Assembly: GCA_016716885.1 (NCBI GenBank)
Contig: JADJUV010000032.1
Location: 1-64,000 of the forward strand
DNA: 64,000 nucleotides
Origin: Candidatus Trichofilum aggregatum
GTDB taxonomy: Bacteria; Chloroflexota; Anaerolineae; Promineifilales; Promineifilaceae
Direction: 5' to 3'
Shown here: positions 1-8,295 of the stretch, one piece after another
Position numbering within the stretch: the stretch's first letter is position 1
How the letters are laid out: each line of letters opens with the position of its first letter
The notes under the pieces: generated by a model
Told to the model about the DNA's origin: nothing
The model's input: only the letters and a program-made list of their open reading frames with translations
Databases searched by the model: none
Made by a program: the position numbers and the translations under genes

Positions 1-250
1 GCGTTTTGGCGGTACGGGGCTGGCCAGGTTGGCTATCAGCCAGTATTTTTGCCACATGATGCAGGGAAACATTGTCATGAAGAGTCAACCAGGGCAGGTT
101 CATGCTTTACCGTACAACTACCCGCCGTTGTCCCGGCTTTACCAAATGGTAGATGGCTCCAACACCCCATCCGTCCCTGGTGCCCATATGACAACTTTCC
201 GATGGGTCTACACAACCTTCATGAATGGCTCCATGGGTATTACCCGCCTG
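1..250 (+). pseudogene. Broken C-terminal end of a sensor histidine kinase
   Basis: Reading from base 2 gives RFGGTGL, then LAISQYFCHMM and GNIVMKSQPGQ. This is the G2 box and last strand of a HATPase_c domain, whose usual form is FGGTGLGLAIS followed by a Cys-Met-Met-Gly-Gly-like segment. Two faults are visible. Three extra bases split the GLGL turn (GLARLAIS), and one base is missing after SQPGQ, so the expected end GSCFTVQLPA continues in the next frame at about 106. The rest of the kinase lies left of the window. The downstream neighbours are receiver-domain proteins, which fits a former hybrid two-component cluster. The family call is fairly sure. Whether the damage is biological or a sequencing artefact cannot be decided here. 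Confidence 0.6.
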
Positions 251-307
251 TAGGTTGACAAGATTTAAACCCAACCTGGACGAGCCAGAATCAAAGAGGG
301 TTTGCTG

Positions 308-373
308 ACGAATTAAACGAATTCGCACGAATGGGAAAAGAAAAAGTCGTGTTGAATTCGTGAAATTCGTGGC
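308..373. repeat. Short-unit inverted array (GAATTCGTG type)
   Basis: The left part carries loose copies of CGAATT/CGCACGAAT. After an A-rich spacer the right part carries the complementary GTGTTGAATTCGTG and AAATTCGTGG. The layout (short tandem words, spacer, the same words reversed) matches other intergenic arrays in this window built from quite different words. Confidence 0.5.
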
Positions 374-456
374 TGATCTTCGTTTTCTGTCCAAGAAGTT
401 GACCTGCAAGGTACTAATCGTGTCTATGATCAAAATGTTTTGTCGAAGATAATCCT

Positions 457-795
457 ATGATCCAGGAAATCCTGGTTGAACGCTTGCAGATGCGTAAGTT
501 TAACATTGTAACTGCAAACGACGGTCAGGAAGGGGTTGCGGTTGCCCAACAAGAAAAGCCAGACCTGATCCTGATGGATGTCAGTTTGCCGCAAATGGAT
601 GGTTGGGAAGCCACCCGCATTTTGAAAGGGGCAGATGCCACCAAACACATTCCCATTATTGCCTTAACCGCCCATGCTTTGCTTGAAGATCGGGAACGAA
701 GTCTGGCGGCTGGATGCAATGATTTTGAAACCAAACCGATTAACTTTCCCAGCTTATTGATGAAGATCAATCATTTGCTGGGCCATAAAATGTAA
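457..795 (+). CDS. Single-domain response regulator (CheY-like), N-terminus lost or mis-started
   Basis: This is a receiver domain without an output domain. LILMDVSLPQMDGWEA carries the phospho-acceptor Asp, LTAHA carries the conserved Thr, and FETKPI carries the conserved Lys. The usual first strand and acidic pair (IVEDN) are not in the annotated protein. The codons just before the ATG read V-E-D-N-P in frame, but a stop lies ten codons upstream and no start codon follows it, so the acidic pair is outside any normal start. KVLIV is spelled 45 bases further upstream in another frame, hinting at an internal disruption. It probably received phosphate from the kinase whose remains lie upstream. 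The domain call is firm; function of the present form is doubtful. Confidence 0.7.
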   Translation: MIQEILVERLQMRKFNIVTANDGQEGVAVAQQEKPDLILMDVSLPQMDGWEATRILKGADATKHIPIIALTAHALLEDRERSLAAGCNDFETKPINFPSLLMKINHLLGHKM

Positions 796-1025
796 GGTGT
801 TCAGGTTAGAAATGGGTTTTCACTGGTAGCTACCATTGGCGGTAGTAAAACCCAGTTTGTTGGGTGTATATGTTAGACCCGGTAAAGCCTTCCGACATTT
901 TTGCCAATAACAAACATTTGATCCCGGAATAATGAAGAGGAGTGAATATTTAGCCCCTCACCCTCTCCCACTAGGAGAGGGGACAGACTCACATGAGGGA
1001 TAGTTACAAAGAGGAAATAGTAACG

Positions 1026-1416
1026 ATGGGAAAGCCAACGGCTTTAGTCATAGAAGATGATGAGATGTTAGCGACATTCTTCGCCACAGCATTTGAAGAT
1101 GCGGTTATGAAGTAATGACTGTTCGTGATGGTGAACAAGCCATAACCTATTTAAGTGACAACATTCCCACTATTATCTTATGTGATTTACAGTTGCCTGA
1201 TGTTTCTGGCGAAGTAATCTTGTCCTATATTAGTGGTGAAACAAAATTTTGCCGCTACGCGGGTTTTGCCGCCAGTGTGGAAGGAACCCAGTTAATTACC
1301 TTCAGAATCAGGTTGATATCGTACTCACAAAACCAGTTTCCTACAAACAGTTGCTTCGATTGGCCGAACGGCTACACCTTCCATTTGATGCGGGACGGGT
1401 AGGGCAAAAACCATAG
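1026..1416 (+). pseudogene. Response regulator receiver protein broken by frameshifts
   Basis: The start MGKPTALVIEDDEMLATFF is a clear first receiver strand with its acidic pair, but the frame stops after FEDAVMK. One missing G would restore FEDAGYEVMTVRDGEQ, and the protein then runs through IILCDLQLPDVSGE with the phospho-acceptor Asp. Further single-base shifts occur around 1245-1300. The last part, VDIVLTKPVSYKQLLRLAE with the conserved Lys-Pro, is again in another frame and ends at the TAG at 1414-1416. The reconstructed protein of about 130 residues is a normal single-domain regulator. Several independent indels in 400 bases favour real decay more than elsewhere in the window. Confidence 0.7.
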
Positions 1417-1515
1417 ATGTTCACGATAAACATTGGGCTGGACCGCTTGCGGGCTAGCACCAGCCCGCTAAAGCGATCACTACGAACAAAACCTTTTTCT
1501 TGGAAGCTATAGCTG
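1412..1515. repeat. Intergenic palindromic element (GTTCGTAGTGACCGC family), diverged copy
   Basis: ATAGATGTTCA, then GACCGCTTGCGGGCTAGC and its complement GCCCGCTAAAGCGATCACTA, then CGAACAAAACCTTTTTCTTGG. The same order of flank, palindrome and T-rich flank is seen in the better copies at 52.3, 60.5 and 60.9 kb. Confidence 0.65.
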
Positions 1516-1534
1516 GCGGAAAAGAAGCGATCGC

Positions 1535-3210
1535 CTACACGCTGACAGGATGATTATGCCGGGCGGTCTCTACATCCACCTGTGAGACGAGGGGTAACCA
1601 AAGAGCTGAGGGGTGGGTAAGGCCGTGGTAAATAGCTTGCGCGGCTGCGTGCCAATTCACCCCTGTAGCCGTCGCTTTCCCGGTTCCCAAATTCCGTGCC
1701 CAGCGGGGATGACCACCACTACACACCTGCAAACGGATGGCATCACCCGGTTGGAACTGGTAGGCCGTGGCGTTCAGGCTGATTTCCAGGCGCATACCCC
1801 TTCTTCATCCCCTCGGCCCGCCCCGGACGAAGCCGGTAAAAGCCCATCACACAGGTTAAGAGAGCGACCATCTGGTTTGACGACGCACAAACGGCCCACA
1901 AAATCGGTAAATGGGCGGTCGGAGCGGGCATAGAGGCTGAGATGCACCGGGCCGATGAGGGTCAGACGGGTTCCGGAGCGGAGCGGTGGTGAAGGTGAGT
2001 ACATCGGGGCGTTGTTCCAGCGGCCGCTGATCGACCATGCCGGATGGGCCGGTGAGCATGGGGCCACCCAGAGTAGGGGTGGGCTGGGCGGGGTCGTAGG
2101 TGTAGGTGGAAGGAAGGGCTGAGCCGCGGCCGCGATCCGCCAACGTTCCCCCGGATGCAAATAAAAGGGGGTGGCCTGGTGTGGCGGCGGCCAATCAGCC
2201 AGGTCTAGCCAGCGGTTGGCCCCATGGAGAAAGAGACGCACAGGTTGCGGCCGCCCTCTTTTCCCCTTCAAATGAGCATCCAACCAGATGAGTCCGGCTT
2301 GCATCGTTACCGTTTGACCGGCATCGTCGGCGTATGCCCAGGGGCCGATGGTCAGGTAGGGGTGTTTGCCCAGCGGCACCAGGGTCGCATAATCGGCCAA
2401 TTGCTCCCGGAGAAACACATCATACCAGCCGCCCACAAGGTGGGCCGGAGCCGTTACCTGGGCCAGATAGTCGTTCAACATGCCCTGCTCCCACTGGGGA
2501 TGGAGGGATTGTAAAGGTAACTGGTGCGCCGATTGGCTGATGAGACGGGTTTGGGTGGGGGGGAGCAAGCGTAAAAATTGTTGCCAGATGGGGTGATGGC
2601 TGTGCATGGCGTCCATGATGATGAGCCAGCGCAACGCCGCATCCAGGCGCAGCACCCGTTCGTCGTCAAGCAGGGTCAGGTTGCTGGAAGTCACACCCGG
2701 CACGATGGCTTTGAGTTCAGGCGGATTTTCTACAGCGATGGCCCACTGCACATATCCGACATAACTTTGTCCCCACATACCGAGTTGACCGTTGAACCAG
2801 GGTTGGGTGCGTAACCAGACCAGGGTGTCTTGCCCATCTTCGCGTTCGTGGATGAGGGGGAGAAAGTGGCCCTGGGAGCCAAAGCGGCCGCGGACATCCT
2901 GAATGACGACGTGATACCCTTGCCCGGCCAGGAGCCAACCCACCCGTTCCGAACGCAGACCGAAGAAGTGAGCGGTGCGGCCGCGGGCATACGGTGTTCG
3001 CATCAGGATGGTGGGGTAGTGGCCAGGCTGCGTGGGGAAGTAGTGGTCTGCCGCCAGGGTGAGGCCATCGCGCAGGGGACACGCAAATTGCGCTCCACAC
3101 GCACGTTGGTTTGGGCCAGAGGGCAGGCCGTAGCGCCGGGCGATGAGGTGATGGCGTGGAGCGCGGCAGGCTTGACCGCACCAGGAACAACCACGTTCGT
3201 TTCTGTGCAT
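1535..3210 (-). CDS. CocE/NonD family alpha/beta hydrolase (S15-type acyl peptidase or esterase), frameshifted
   Basis: The N-terminal half has CPLRDGLTLAADHYFP, the entry strand of the X-Pro dipeptidyl-peptidase/CocE fold, and GMWGQSYVGYVQW with the nucleophile Ser in a GxSxxG elbow. YARSDRPFTDFVGRLCVVKPDG starts the C-terminal jelly-roll domain. That domain is interrupted near 1797-1830 (reverse strand): the frame ends after about 478 residues, and the expected remainder (LEISLNATAYQFQPGD, then SGGHPRWARNLGTG) continues in another frame to 1535. Two single-base shifts would restore a protein of about 557 residues, normal for the family. These enzymes cleave ester or amide bonds of small substrates; the substrate here is unknown. 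It sits convergent to the regulator remnants. Confidence 0.72.
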
Positions 3211-3383
3211 CGTCTTTGCATGCCAGTCTCCGGGTCACCAGAGGCCAATCGGGACAGTGCAGAATATACTCGTAATTTCGCTCCCGGCCAGACTTCTCAC
3301 AATCGCCCAGGATTTGGGTCAGGGCTTTTTGCTGCGTCACTGAACCCCTCGAGACTCGACCCACAGCTCGAAGTCCTATAACT

Positions 3384-4172
3384 TTAGGAGAGAAATCTGG
3401 TGTAGTAAATGAATGCTTTCCGCCACAGCCATTCGCCACCTTTCGCGGCGATGTGGGCGGGGAGTTGTTCGGCCAGGGCGTCGAAGGTGAGGAAGAGGGT
3501 GGGAATCTGGCTGGCGTAAGCAGCGATGGCTTGATGACGGGCCTGGATCGCGGCCGCGTCCAACGCCACCACCTCACTCTGCCACCCTTCTCCATCCCCC
3601 AACACCTGGGCCGGGAAGCCGTGCCACTGCACATACGGGTAATCCTCATAATAAACCCGTTTGGCCGGATCAAACACCTTCTCAGCGGCGCGACGGATCA
3701 GTTGGTGGTCTACATGGTTGCCAATGGTGAGAGGAATGAAGACGCGGCCGCAGTCTGGCAACCCGCTCATTTGCGTCATCAGTTCCGCCATCAGGCCACT
3801 TTTCTCATCCAGTTCCACCGGGTTAACCGTGCCAAAAATGTCATCGCGGGAGCGATACATATTTTCGCCCGTTTGCGGATGTGCCCGGTAGACACAATCG
3901 GGGAAGGCCAGGTGAAGCAAGTCGGCCCCCAGGATAGCGCAGGCGTTTTGGTCTTCGACGCGGCGACGCGCGGCCGCGTCCAAATCCAACTGCCAGCGCT
4001 CATGCAACTCCTGAGCAAAACTAGACAGCACCGGCGGCGCATCACCGGCCATAAACGTCACCACCAGCACCGTCTTTCCGGCGCGGGTCTGCTGAAAAAT
4101 GAAGCCGCCATTAGACAAGGCGGCATCGTCGAGATGAGGGGAGAGGTAGAGGATGTCGTAGGAGGGAAGCAT
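3384..4172 (-). CDS. PIG-L family de-N-acetylase
   Basis: The protein opens with LPSYDILYLSPHLDDAALSNGG, the zinc-binding first motif of the LmbE/PIG-L fold (here PHLDD rather than the common HPDDE). NHVDHQLIRRAAE supplies the second zinc histidines. The family removes acetyl groups from N-acetylglucosaminyl compounds, including mycothiol and bacillithiol precursors; the substrate here is not evident. The Met at 4172 follows GGAGG-like bases on the reverse strand and starts right at the domain. An upstream extension is open but consists of an intergenic GAGTTCC repeat, so I rejected it. Divergent from moaC. Confidence 0.85.
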   Translation of the reverse strand: MLPSYDILYLSPHLDDAALSNGGFIFQQTRAGKTVLVVTFMAGDAPPVLSSFAQELHERWQLDLDAAARRRVEDQNACAILGADLLHLAFPDCVYRAHPQTGENMYRSRDDIFGTVNPVELDEKSGLMAELMTQMSGLPDCGRVFIPLTIGNHVDHQLIRRAAEKVFDPAKRVYYEDYPYVQWHGFPAQVLGDGEGWQSEVVALDAAAIQARHQAIAAYASQIPTLFLTFDALAEQLPAHIAAKGGEWLWRKAFIYYTRFLS

Positions 4173-4189
4173 AGGACTCTGGGATAATT

Positions 4190-4272
4190 TGGGAAGGTGG
4201 GAACAAGGACTGCTGGGAACTCTAGAACTGGTTAGTGAGTTCCTCTGAGTTCCCTGAGTTCCTAGTTCCAGC
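4190..4272. repeat. Short-unit array (GAGTTCC type)
   Basis: Several GAGTTCCT/GAGTTCCC words preceded by the complementary GGGAACTC. The same words form the array at 5686-5766. Confidence 0.55.
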
Positions 4273-4303
4273 CCCCTCATTTCTCAATCCGTTAGAATGA
4301 AAC

Positions 4304-4309
4304 TATAAT
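4304..4309 (+). promoter_or_regulatory. Probable -10 element of a leaderless moaC transcript
   Basis: A perfect TATAAT ends seven bases before the moaC ATG and no ribosome binding site lies between. A start point at the ATG is therefore likely. The -35 region is weak. Confidence 0.5.
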
Positions 4310-4316
4310 TAACCCC

Positions 4317-4835
4317 ATGAATACCCTGACACACCTGGATGAAAGCGGCCGCGCCCGCATGGTTGATGTTGGTTACAAGGATGAGACGGAACGGCTGGCT
4401 GTAGCCAGGGGTGCGGTGCTCATGCAACCGGAAACGGTGCGCCTGATTATAGAAGGAAATATGAAAAAAGGGGATGTGTTGGCGGTGGCTCAATTGGCGG
4501 GCATTATGGCGGCCAAACGGACGAGTGACCTCATTCCCCTGTGTCACCCTTTGCCTGTTACCCATATCCAGGTGAACTGTGTGCCGGACGCGGCCGCGAA
4601 CCAGGTCAATATCGAGGCCACCGTCCGGGTGCGCGGCAAAACGGGTGTCGAGATGGAAGCCCTCACCGCCGTCTCCGTGGCCGCCCTGACCATTTATGAC
4701 ATGGCCAAAGCGGTAGACCGCACCATGCAAATCACCGATGTGCGTTTGGTGGCGAAGGAAGGGGGCGTGCGGGGAGATTATCACGCACCGATGGGAATGT
4801 ACAGTACAATCAGTCAGCGGTCAAACCACGGGTGA
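4317..4835 (+). CDS. moaC: Cyclic pyranopterin monophosphate synthase MoaC
   Basis: MoaC converts the MoaA product (3',8-cyclo-7,8-dihydro-GTP) to cyclic pyranopterin monophosphate in molybdenum cofactor synthesis. The 172-residue length is typical. The signature SDLIPLCHPLPVTHIQV is near residue 65, and the highly conserved GVEMEALTAVSVAALTIYDM near residue 110 carries the active-site acidic residues. The C-terminal Lys-Glu-Gly-Gly region is also present. Transcription appears leaderless. A MoaD-MoaE fusion follows after 59 bases on the same strand, so the two form a small cofactor operon. MoaA is not in the window. Confidence 0.95.
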   Translation: MNTLTHLDESGRARMVDVGYKDETERLAVARGAVLMQPETVRLIIEGNMKKGDVLAVAQLAGIMAAKRTSDLIPLCHPLPVTHIQVNCVPDAAANQVNIEATVRVRGKTGVEMEALTAVSVAALTIYDMAKAVDRTMQITDVRLVAKEGGVRGDYHAPMGMYSTISQRSNHG

Positions 4836-4894
4836 CCAGCTCTGGCATATGGCCAACACTGGTTACCTGGTCGCTCACAACTGGGAACTACCTT

Positions 4895-5695
4895 ATGCAA
4901 CTAGAAATTCGTCTATTCGCTACTCTCAAAGACCGGGCCGGGCAAGGCCGGGTATTATTAACGTTGGACAGGCCAGAGGTGACGGTGCGCGAGATGTTAG
5001 ATGGACTCGCGGCCGCGTACCCTGCCCTCTCCCCCAGCCTGCCCACCACCCTCGTCGCCGTCAACCGCCAATACGCCACCCCAGAGACAACCATCCGGGC
5101 TGGTGATGAAGTGGCCCTTTTCCCACCCGTCAGTGGCGGCAGCCCAGAAGAGAGTGAACAGTCACCAGTCTCAGCCCTCAGCACTCAGCACTCAACCCTC
5201 AGCACTCAACCCTTTCCCTTCCCCACCTACTTCGCCATCACCGAAGAAAAACCTGACCTCAACGCCATTCATGCTCACCTGGTGCAGGCCGATATGGGCG
5301 CGATTGCCACGTTTAGCGGGTATGTGCGCGGGGCCACCCAACGGGATGGCCTGCCCCCGGAGACGCTCCACCTGGAATATGAAGCGTACAGTGAAATGGC
5401 CGAACAGCGCATGGGCCAAATCGCCCGTGAGATTTGGGAACGGTGGCCCCTGGTGAAAGGCATTGCTATTGTGCAACGCATCGGTAAACTAGAGATAAGC
5501 GAACCCACCACGTTGGTGGCCTGTGCCGCCGGACACCGTGATCAAGGGATTTTTGAAGCCGCCCGCTACGGCATAGATCGGCTCAAAGAAATCGTCCCCG
5601 TGTGGAAAAAAGAAGTCGGCACAGATGAGACCGTGTGGGTGGAAGGGCATTATCAGCCTACGGAAACAGACAACGTAACTGAGGGGAACGCATAG
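4895..5695 (+). CDS. MoaD-MoaE fusion (molybdopterin synthase, both subunits in one chain)
   Basis: Residues 1 to about 80 are MoaD: QLEIRLFATLKDRAGQ through DEVALFPPVSGG, ending in the Gly-Gly that is thiocarboxylated in free MoaD. About 30 residues of Ser/Thr/Gln-rich linker follow, then MoaE from about 115 (TYFAITEEKPDLNAI, ATFSGYVRG, LEYEAYSEMAEQRM, RIGKLEISEPTTLVA, VPVWKKEV). Together the subunits put the dithiolene sulfurs into precursor Z. Because Gly-Gly is internal, cleavage after it would be needed for sulfur transfer; the mycobacterial MoaX fusion is a known parallel. The linker is encoded by a CAGCACTCA repeat that is elsewhere intergenic. I chose the Met at 4895 because the MoaD fold begins there. 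Confidence 0.9.
   Translation: MQLEIRLFATLKDRAGQGRVLLTLDRPEVTVREMLDGLAAAYPALSPSLPTTLVAVNRQYATPETTIRAGDEVALFPPVSGGSPEESEQSPVSALSTQHSTLSTQPFPFPTYFAITEEKPDLNAIHAHLVQADMGAIATFSGYVRGATQRDGLPPETLHLEYEAYSEMAEQRMGQIAREIWERWPLVKGIAIVQRIGKLEISEPTTLVACAAGHRDQGIFEAARYGIDRLKEIVPVWKKEVGTDETVWVEGHYQPTETDNVTEGNA
5157..5213 (+). repeat. CAGCACTCA tandem words inside the moaD-moaE linker
   Basis: Direct words CAGCCCTCAGCACTCAGCA and CTCAACCCTCAGCACTCAA. The same words, with their reverse complement, make the intergenic array at 29040-29104. Confidence 0.7.
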
Positions 5696-5766
5696 GAACT
5701 GAGGGGAACTCATAGGAACTTCAATCGGTCTGAGTTCCCAGAGTTCCTTGTTCCTTAAGTTCCCAC
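5686..5766. repeat. Short-unit inverted array (GGAACT / AGTTCC)
   Basis: GGGGAACGCATAGGAACT and a near copy are followed, after a spacer, by TGAGTTCCCAGAGTTCC and TTAAGTTCC. It sits between the moaD-moaE stop and the next gene and could fold as a long hairpin. Confidence 0.6.
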
Positions 5767-5771
5767 GAGCT

Positions 5772-6086
5772 ATGAACTGGCAACAACAATCAACCCACTT
5801 TGCCCACCGCTATAACCTGCAACATTCGCCCCAGGTTCATGCCCTTGATTTGGTGAGCGAACTGGGCGAAGTCAGTAAAGAGTTATTGAAAGCGACAAAG
5901 TACGGCACAAGTGACCCTCACTATCGCCCGGAGATGGCTGAGGAGTTTGGGGATGTGCTGTATAGCCTCTGTTTGCTGGCGGAATCAGTCGGGGTTGACC
6001 TGGAGAGTGCCCTTCAGAGTACCCTGGCTAAGTATGAACAACGCTGGCAGGCCAAAGGGCATATCGGTAGTCAAATTGTGGATTGA
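5772..6086 (+). CDS. MazG-like nucleotide pyrophosphohydrolase domain protein
   Basis: A protein of 104 residues with the metal-binding pattern of the all-alpha NTP-PPase superfamily: DLVSELGEVSKELLKA (helix with the E-x-x-E pair) and EMAEEFGDVLYSLCLLAE (E-x-x-D pair). Members hydrolyse nucleoside triphosphates, often non-canonical ones, to monophosphate and pyrophosphate. The Met at 5772 is preferred to one eight codons upstream, which lies in the GAGTTCC array. Single-domain members of this size are common and their substrates cannot be read from sequence. Confidence 0.8.
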   Translation: MNWQQQSTHFAHRYNLQHSPQVHALDLVSELGEVSKELLKATKYGTSDPHYRPEMAEEFGDVLYSLCLLAESVGVDLESALQSTLAKYEQRWQAKGHIGSQIVD

Positions 6087-6136
6087 CGATGATATTTCCA
6101 TCGTCAATCATCAATCGTAAATTTGAAGGAGGGAAA

Positions 6137-6862
6137 ATGTTACGTCATTTACGGTTTTTACTATTCTTGCTCATGATGACCCCTGTTCTATTGGGTGTTG
6201 GCCCGTGGCAAGAAGCTGAAGGGGGTTTTACCTGGCAATGGTGGTACTGGCTGATAATCATAGGGTTGTTGGTGTTTGGTTTGTTGTGGTTCATGACGAT
6301 GGTTGCCGGACGTCAGGCGACCAAACCGGAAGTTCAACCCGAGAAATATCAACCTACCTTGAGTCATACATCAGCGCCGGCTCCGGCCCCAGCGCCCAAA
6401 CCGGTTGTGCCGGTTAAACCGGCCCCCGCCCCAGAGCTAAAGGCAAAACCGCAACCCGCGGCTGCGCCTCCCCCACCCCCACCAGTTGCCGCCCCCGCCG
6501 CGGCTCCCCTGGCTGCGCCAGCACCTATTGTGGCCCCGGAACCCATCGCTGAACCGGTCTCTTTTGCGCCGGTAGAAGCGGCTCCGGCTCCCGTCAACCC
6601 CGATCCTCTGTCTGACAAACTAGAAGGGGTTGGTCCCAAGATTCAGGAAATTCTGTATGGGGCCGGTATTAAAACCTTTGCCCAATTGGCAGCTACGGAT
6701 GTGACTCACCTGGAACAAATTTTGGCCGCCGCCGGTGAGCGGTACCGGCTGGCTGATCCTTCGAGTTGGCCGGCGCAAGCCCGGCTCGCGGCCGCGGCCG
6801 ATTGGGCTGGCCTGCAAACTTTGCAGGATAACTTGAAAGGCGGCCGTGTTACTCAAGAATAG
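6137..6862 (+). CDS. Membrane-anchored helix-hairpin-helix protein with Ala/Pro-rich linker
   Basis: The start is set by a strong AAGGAGG six bases before the ATG. Residues 1-22 look like a signal or first membrane segment. WWYWLIIIGLLVFGLLWFM (about 36-55) is a clear membrane helix. About 95 residues of Ala/Pro/Lys linker follow. The C-terminal 70 residues contain DKLEGVGPKIQEILYGAGI and TFAQLAATD, a helix-hairpin-helix pair of the kind seen in DUF4332-like proteins and ribosomal-protein-linked HhH tails. HhH motifs bind DNA or other nucleic acid non-specifically, but this copy seems tethered to the membrane. Its job is unknown. fabF follows closely. Confidence 0.7.
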   Translation: MLRHLRFLLFLLMMTPVLLGVGPWQEAEGGFTWQWWYWLIIIGLLVFGLLWFMTMVAGRQATKPEVQPEKYQPTLSHTSAPAPAPAPKPVVPVKPAPAPELKAKPQPAAAPPPPPPVAAPAAAPLAAPAPIVAPEPIAEPVSFAPVEAAPAPVNPDPLSDKLEGVGPKIQEILYGAGIKTFAQLAATDVTHLEQILAAAGERYRLADPSSWPAQARLAAAADWAGLQTLQDNLKGGRVTQE

Positions 6863-6902
6863 TCACCCGTTCACAGATCCCACTTCTTACGGAGCTAATT
6901 CT

Positions 6903-8158
6903 ATGTCCAACAATAACCACGCTTCCCGCCATCGTGTCGTTGTGACCGGTGTGGGGATGATCACCCCTCTGGGGCACAATGTTCCTGACACCTGGGCGGG
7001 CATTCTGGCCGGGAAATCAGGCTTTGGCCCGTTTACCCTCATCGAAAAAGGGGAGCACACCTCTGGGGGGTTGTGTGAAGTGAAAGATTTTGACCCAGGT
7101 AAGTATATGGACCGCAAAGAGGCCCGGCGGCGTGATAGGGTACAACAATTTGCCACTGTCGCGGCCGCGGAAGCCATGCAACAATCCCAACTCACCATCA
7201 CCGATGAAAACCGTGAAGACATCGGCATCTACATGGGCACAGGGATTGGTGGTCTACGCACAACCATCGAACAAGAGCACCTGCTCCAAGAAAAAGGGGT
7301 GCGCCGTCTCAGCCCCTTCGCCGTCACCATGATCATGCCCAATGGGGCCGCCGGGATGTTGGCGATAGATTATGGCATTCAGGGGCCAACCCCCACCATT
7401 GCCACCGCCTGCGCCTCTGGCAACGACGCCATTGGTCATGCCTACCGGGCCATTCAGCGAGGCGAAATTATAGCCGCCCTGGCTGGGGGTATTGAGCATA
7501 TTCTGGTGCATTGTGCCGTTGGCGGTTTTGAGCAGGCCAGAGCAACATCTGAACAAAGTGAAGCCACCCCCAAACCGTTTGACAAGAATCGGATGGCCTG
7601 GTCATTGGGGAAGGGGGTGGGATGTTGGTGTTGGAAAGCCTGGAACATGCACAAGCGCGTGGGGCAACCATTCTGGGTGAGATTGCCGGATACGGTCAGA
7701 CCACCGACGCTTACCACATAACCGCCCCTTCTGAAGGGGGTGTGGGAGCCGCCAGAGCCATGGTACGGGCTATGGCCGATGCGGGGGTGACACCGGCTGA
7801 TATTGATTACGTTAGTGCCCATGGAACCGGAACCTCGCTCAACGATCTGTACGAAACGATGTCCATAAAGAAGGCACTCGGTGAAGAACATGCCTACCGG
7901 GTAGCCATTAGCTCCACCAAATCTATGACCGGGCATATTATGGGAGCCACGGGGGCCTTAGAGGCGATCTTCTGTTTGTTAGCCATTCGCGACCAAATTG
8001 TGCCGCCAACGATCAACTACACCACACCTGACCCGGAGTGTGATCTGGATTATGTGCCCAACACCGCTCGCCCCACCAGAGTGCGCGTGGCCCTTAACAA
8101 TGCTTTCGGATTTGGTGGGCATAACGCCGTTCTGGTTATCAAACAATGGGCTGAATAA
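6903..8158 (+). CDS. fabF: 3-oxoacyl-[ACP] synthase II, with a one-base frameshift
   Basis: FabF elongates acyl-ACP with malonyl-ACP in type II fatty acid synthesis. RVVVTGVGMITPLG opens the thiolase fold. ATACASGNDAIGHAY holds the catalytic Cys, and YVSAHGTGTSLND and KSMTGHIMGATGALE hold the two catalytic His. NNAFGFGGHNAVLV is the usual end. The first frame runs off at about 7591, where CGGAT should read CGGGAT (N-R-D-G); the second frame then carries GMLVLESLEHAQARG to the stop. With one G restored the length is about 419 residues, normal for FabF. Because fabF is usually essential, a sequencing error in a G run is the first explanation. Confidence 0.88.
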
Positions 8159-8167
8159 ACCGCCTGC

Positions 8168-8205
8168 GCCTCATTTTTCGAGGCGTACGCCTCGAAAAAT
8201 GAGGC
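8168..8205. repeat. Perfect 38-bp palindrome
   Basis: GCCTCATTTTTCGAGGCGT and its exact reverse complement, with no loop. It lies 10 bases after the fabF stop. A hairpin of the same type (T run, C, GC-rich turn, A run) forms the core of the composite elements at 10.1, 50.9, 53.7 and 58.3 kb. Confidence 0.85.
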
Positions 8206-8211
8206 AAGAAA

Positions 8212-8240
8212 AAGTTCCCCGCCCCACGGGCGGGGAACTT
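8212..8240. terminator. Hairpin AAGTTCCCCGCCC / GGGCGGGGAACTT
   Basis: A 13-bp perfect stem with a three-base loop between fabF and rnc. The same TTCCCCGCCCC hairpin is a module of the composite repeats elsewhere, so it may be a repeat fragment as much as a terminator. No clear U tract follows. Confidence 0.45.
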
Positions 8241-8295
8241 AATTCACCAATCCCCCCAGTGGTAAAAACGGCATCATTTAGGAACAATTTTCCCT

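Noticed and set aside
1774..3210. CocE-type protein as a complete 478-residue gene
   Set aside because: The remaining conserved C-terminal domain is found directly after the stop in other frames.
2717..3673. Long reverse-strand frame between the CocE and PIG-L genes
   Set aside because: Lies in another frame across two recognised genes; Arg/Pro/Ser-rich translation typical of a shadow.
6364..6639. Gly/Ala-rich reverse-strand frame
   Set aside because: It is the complement of the Ala/Pro linker of the helix-hairpin-helix protein.
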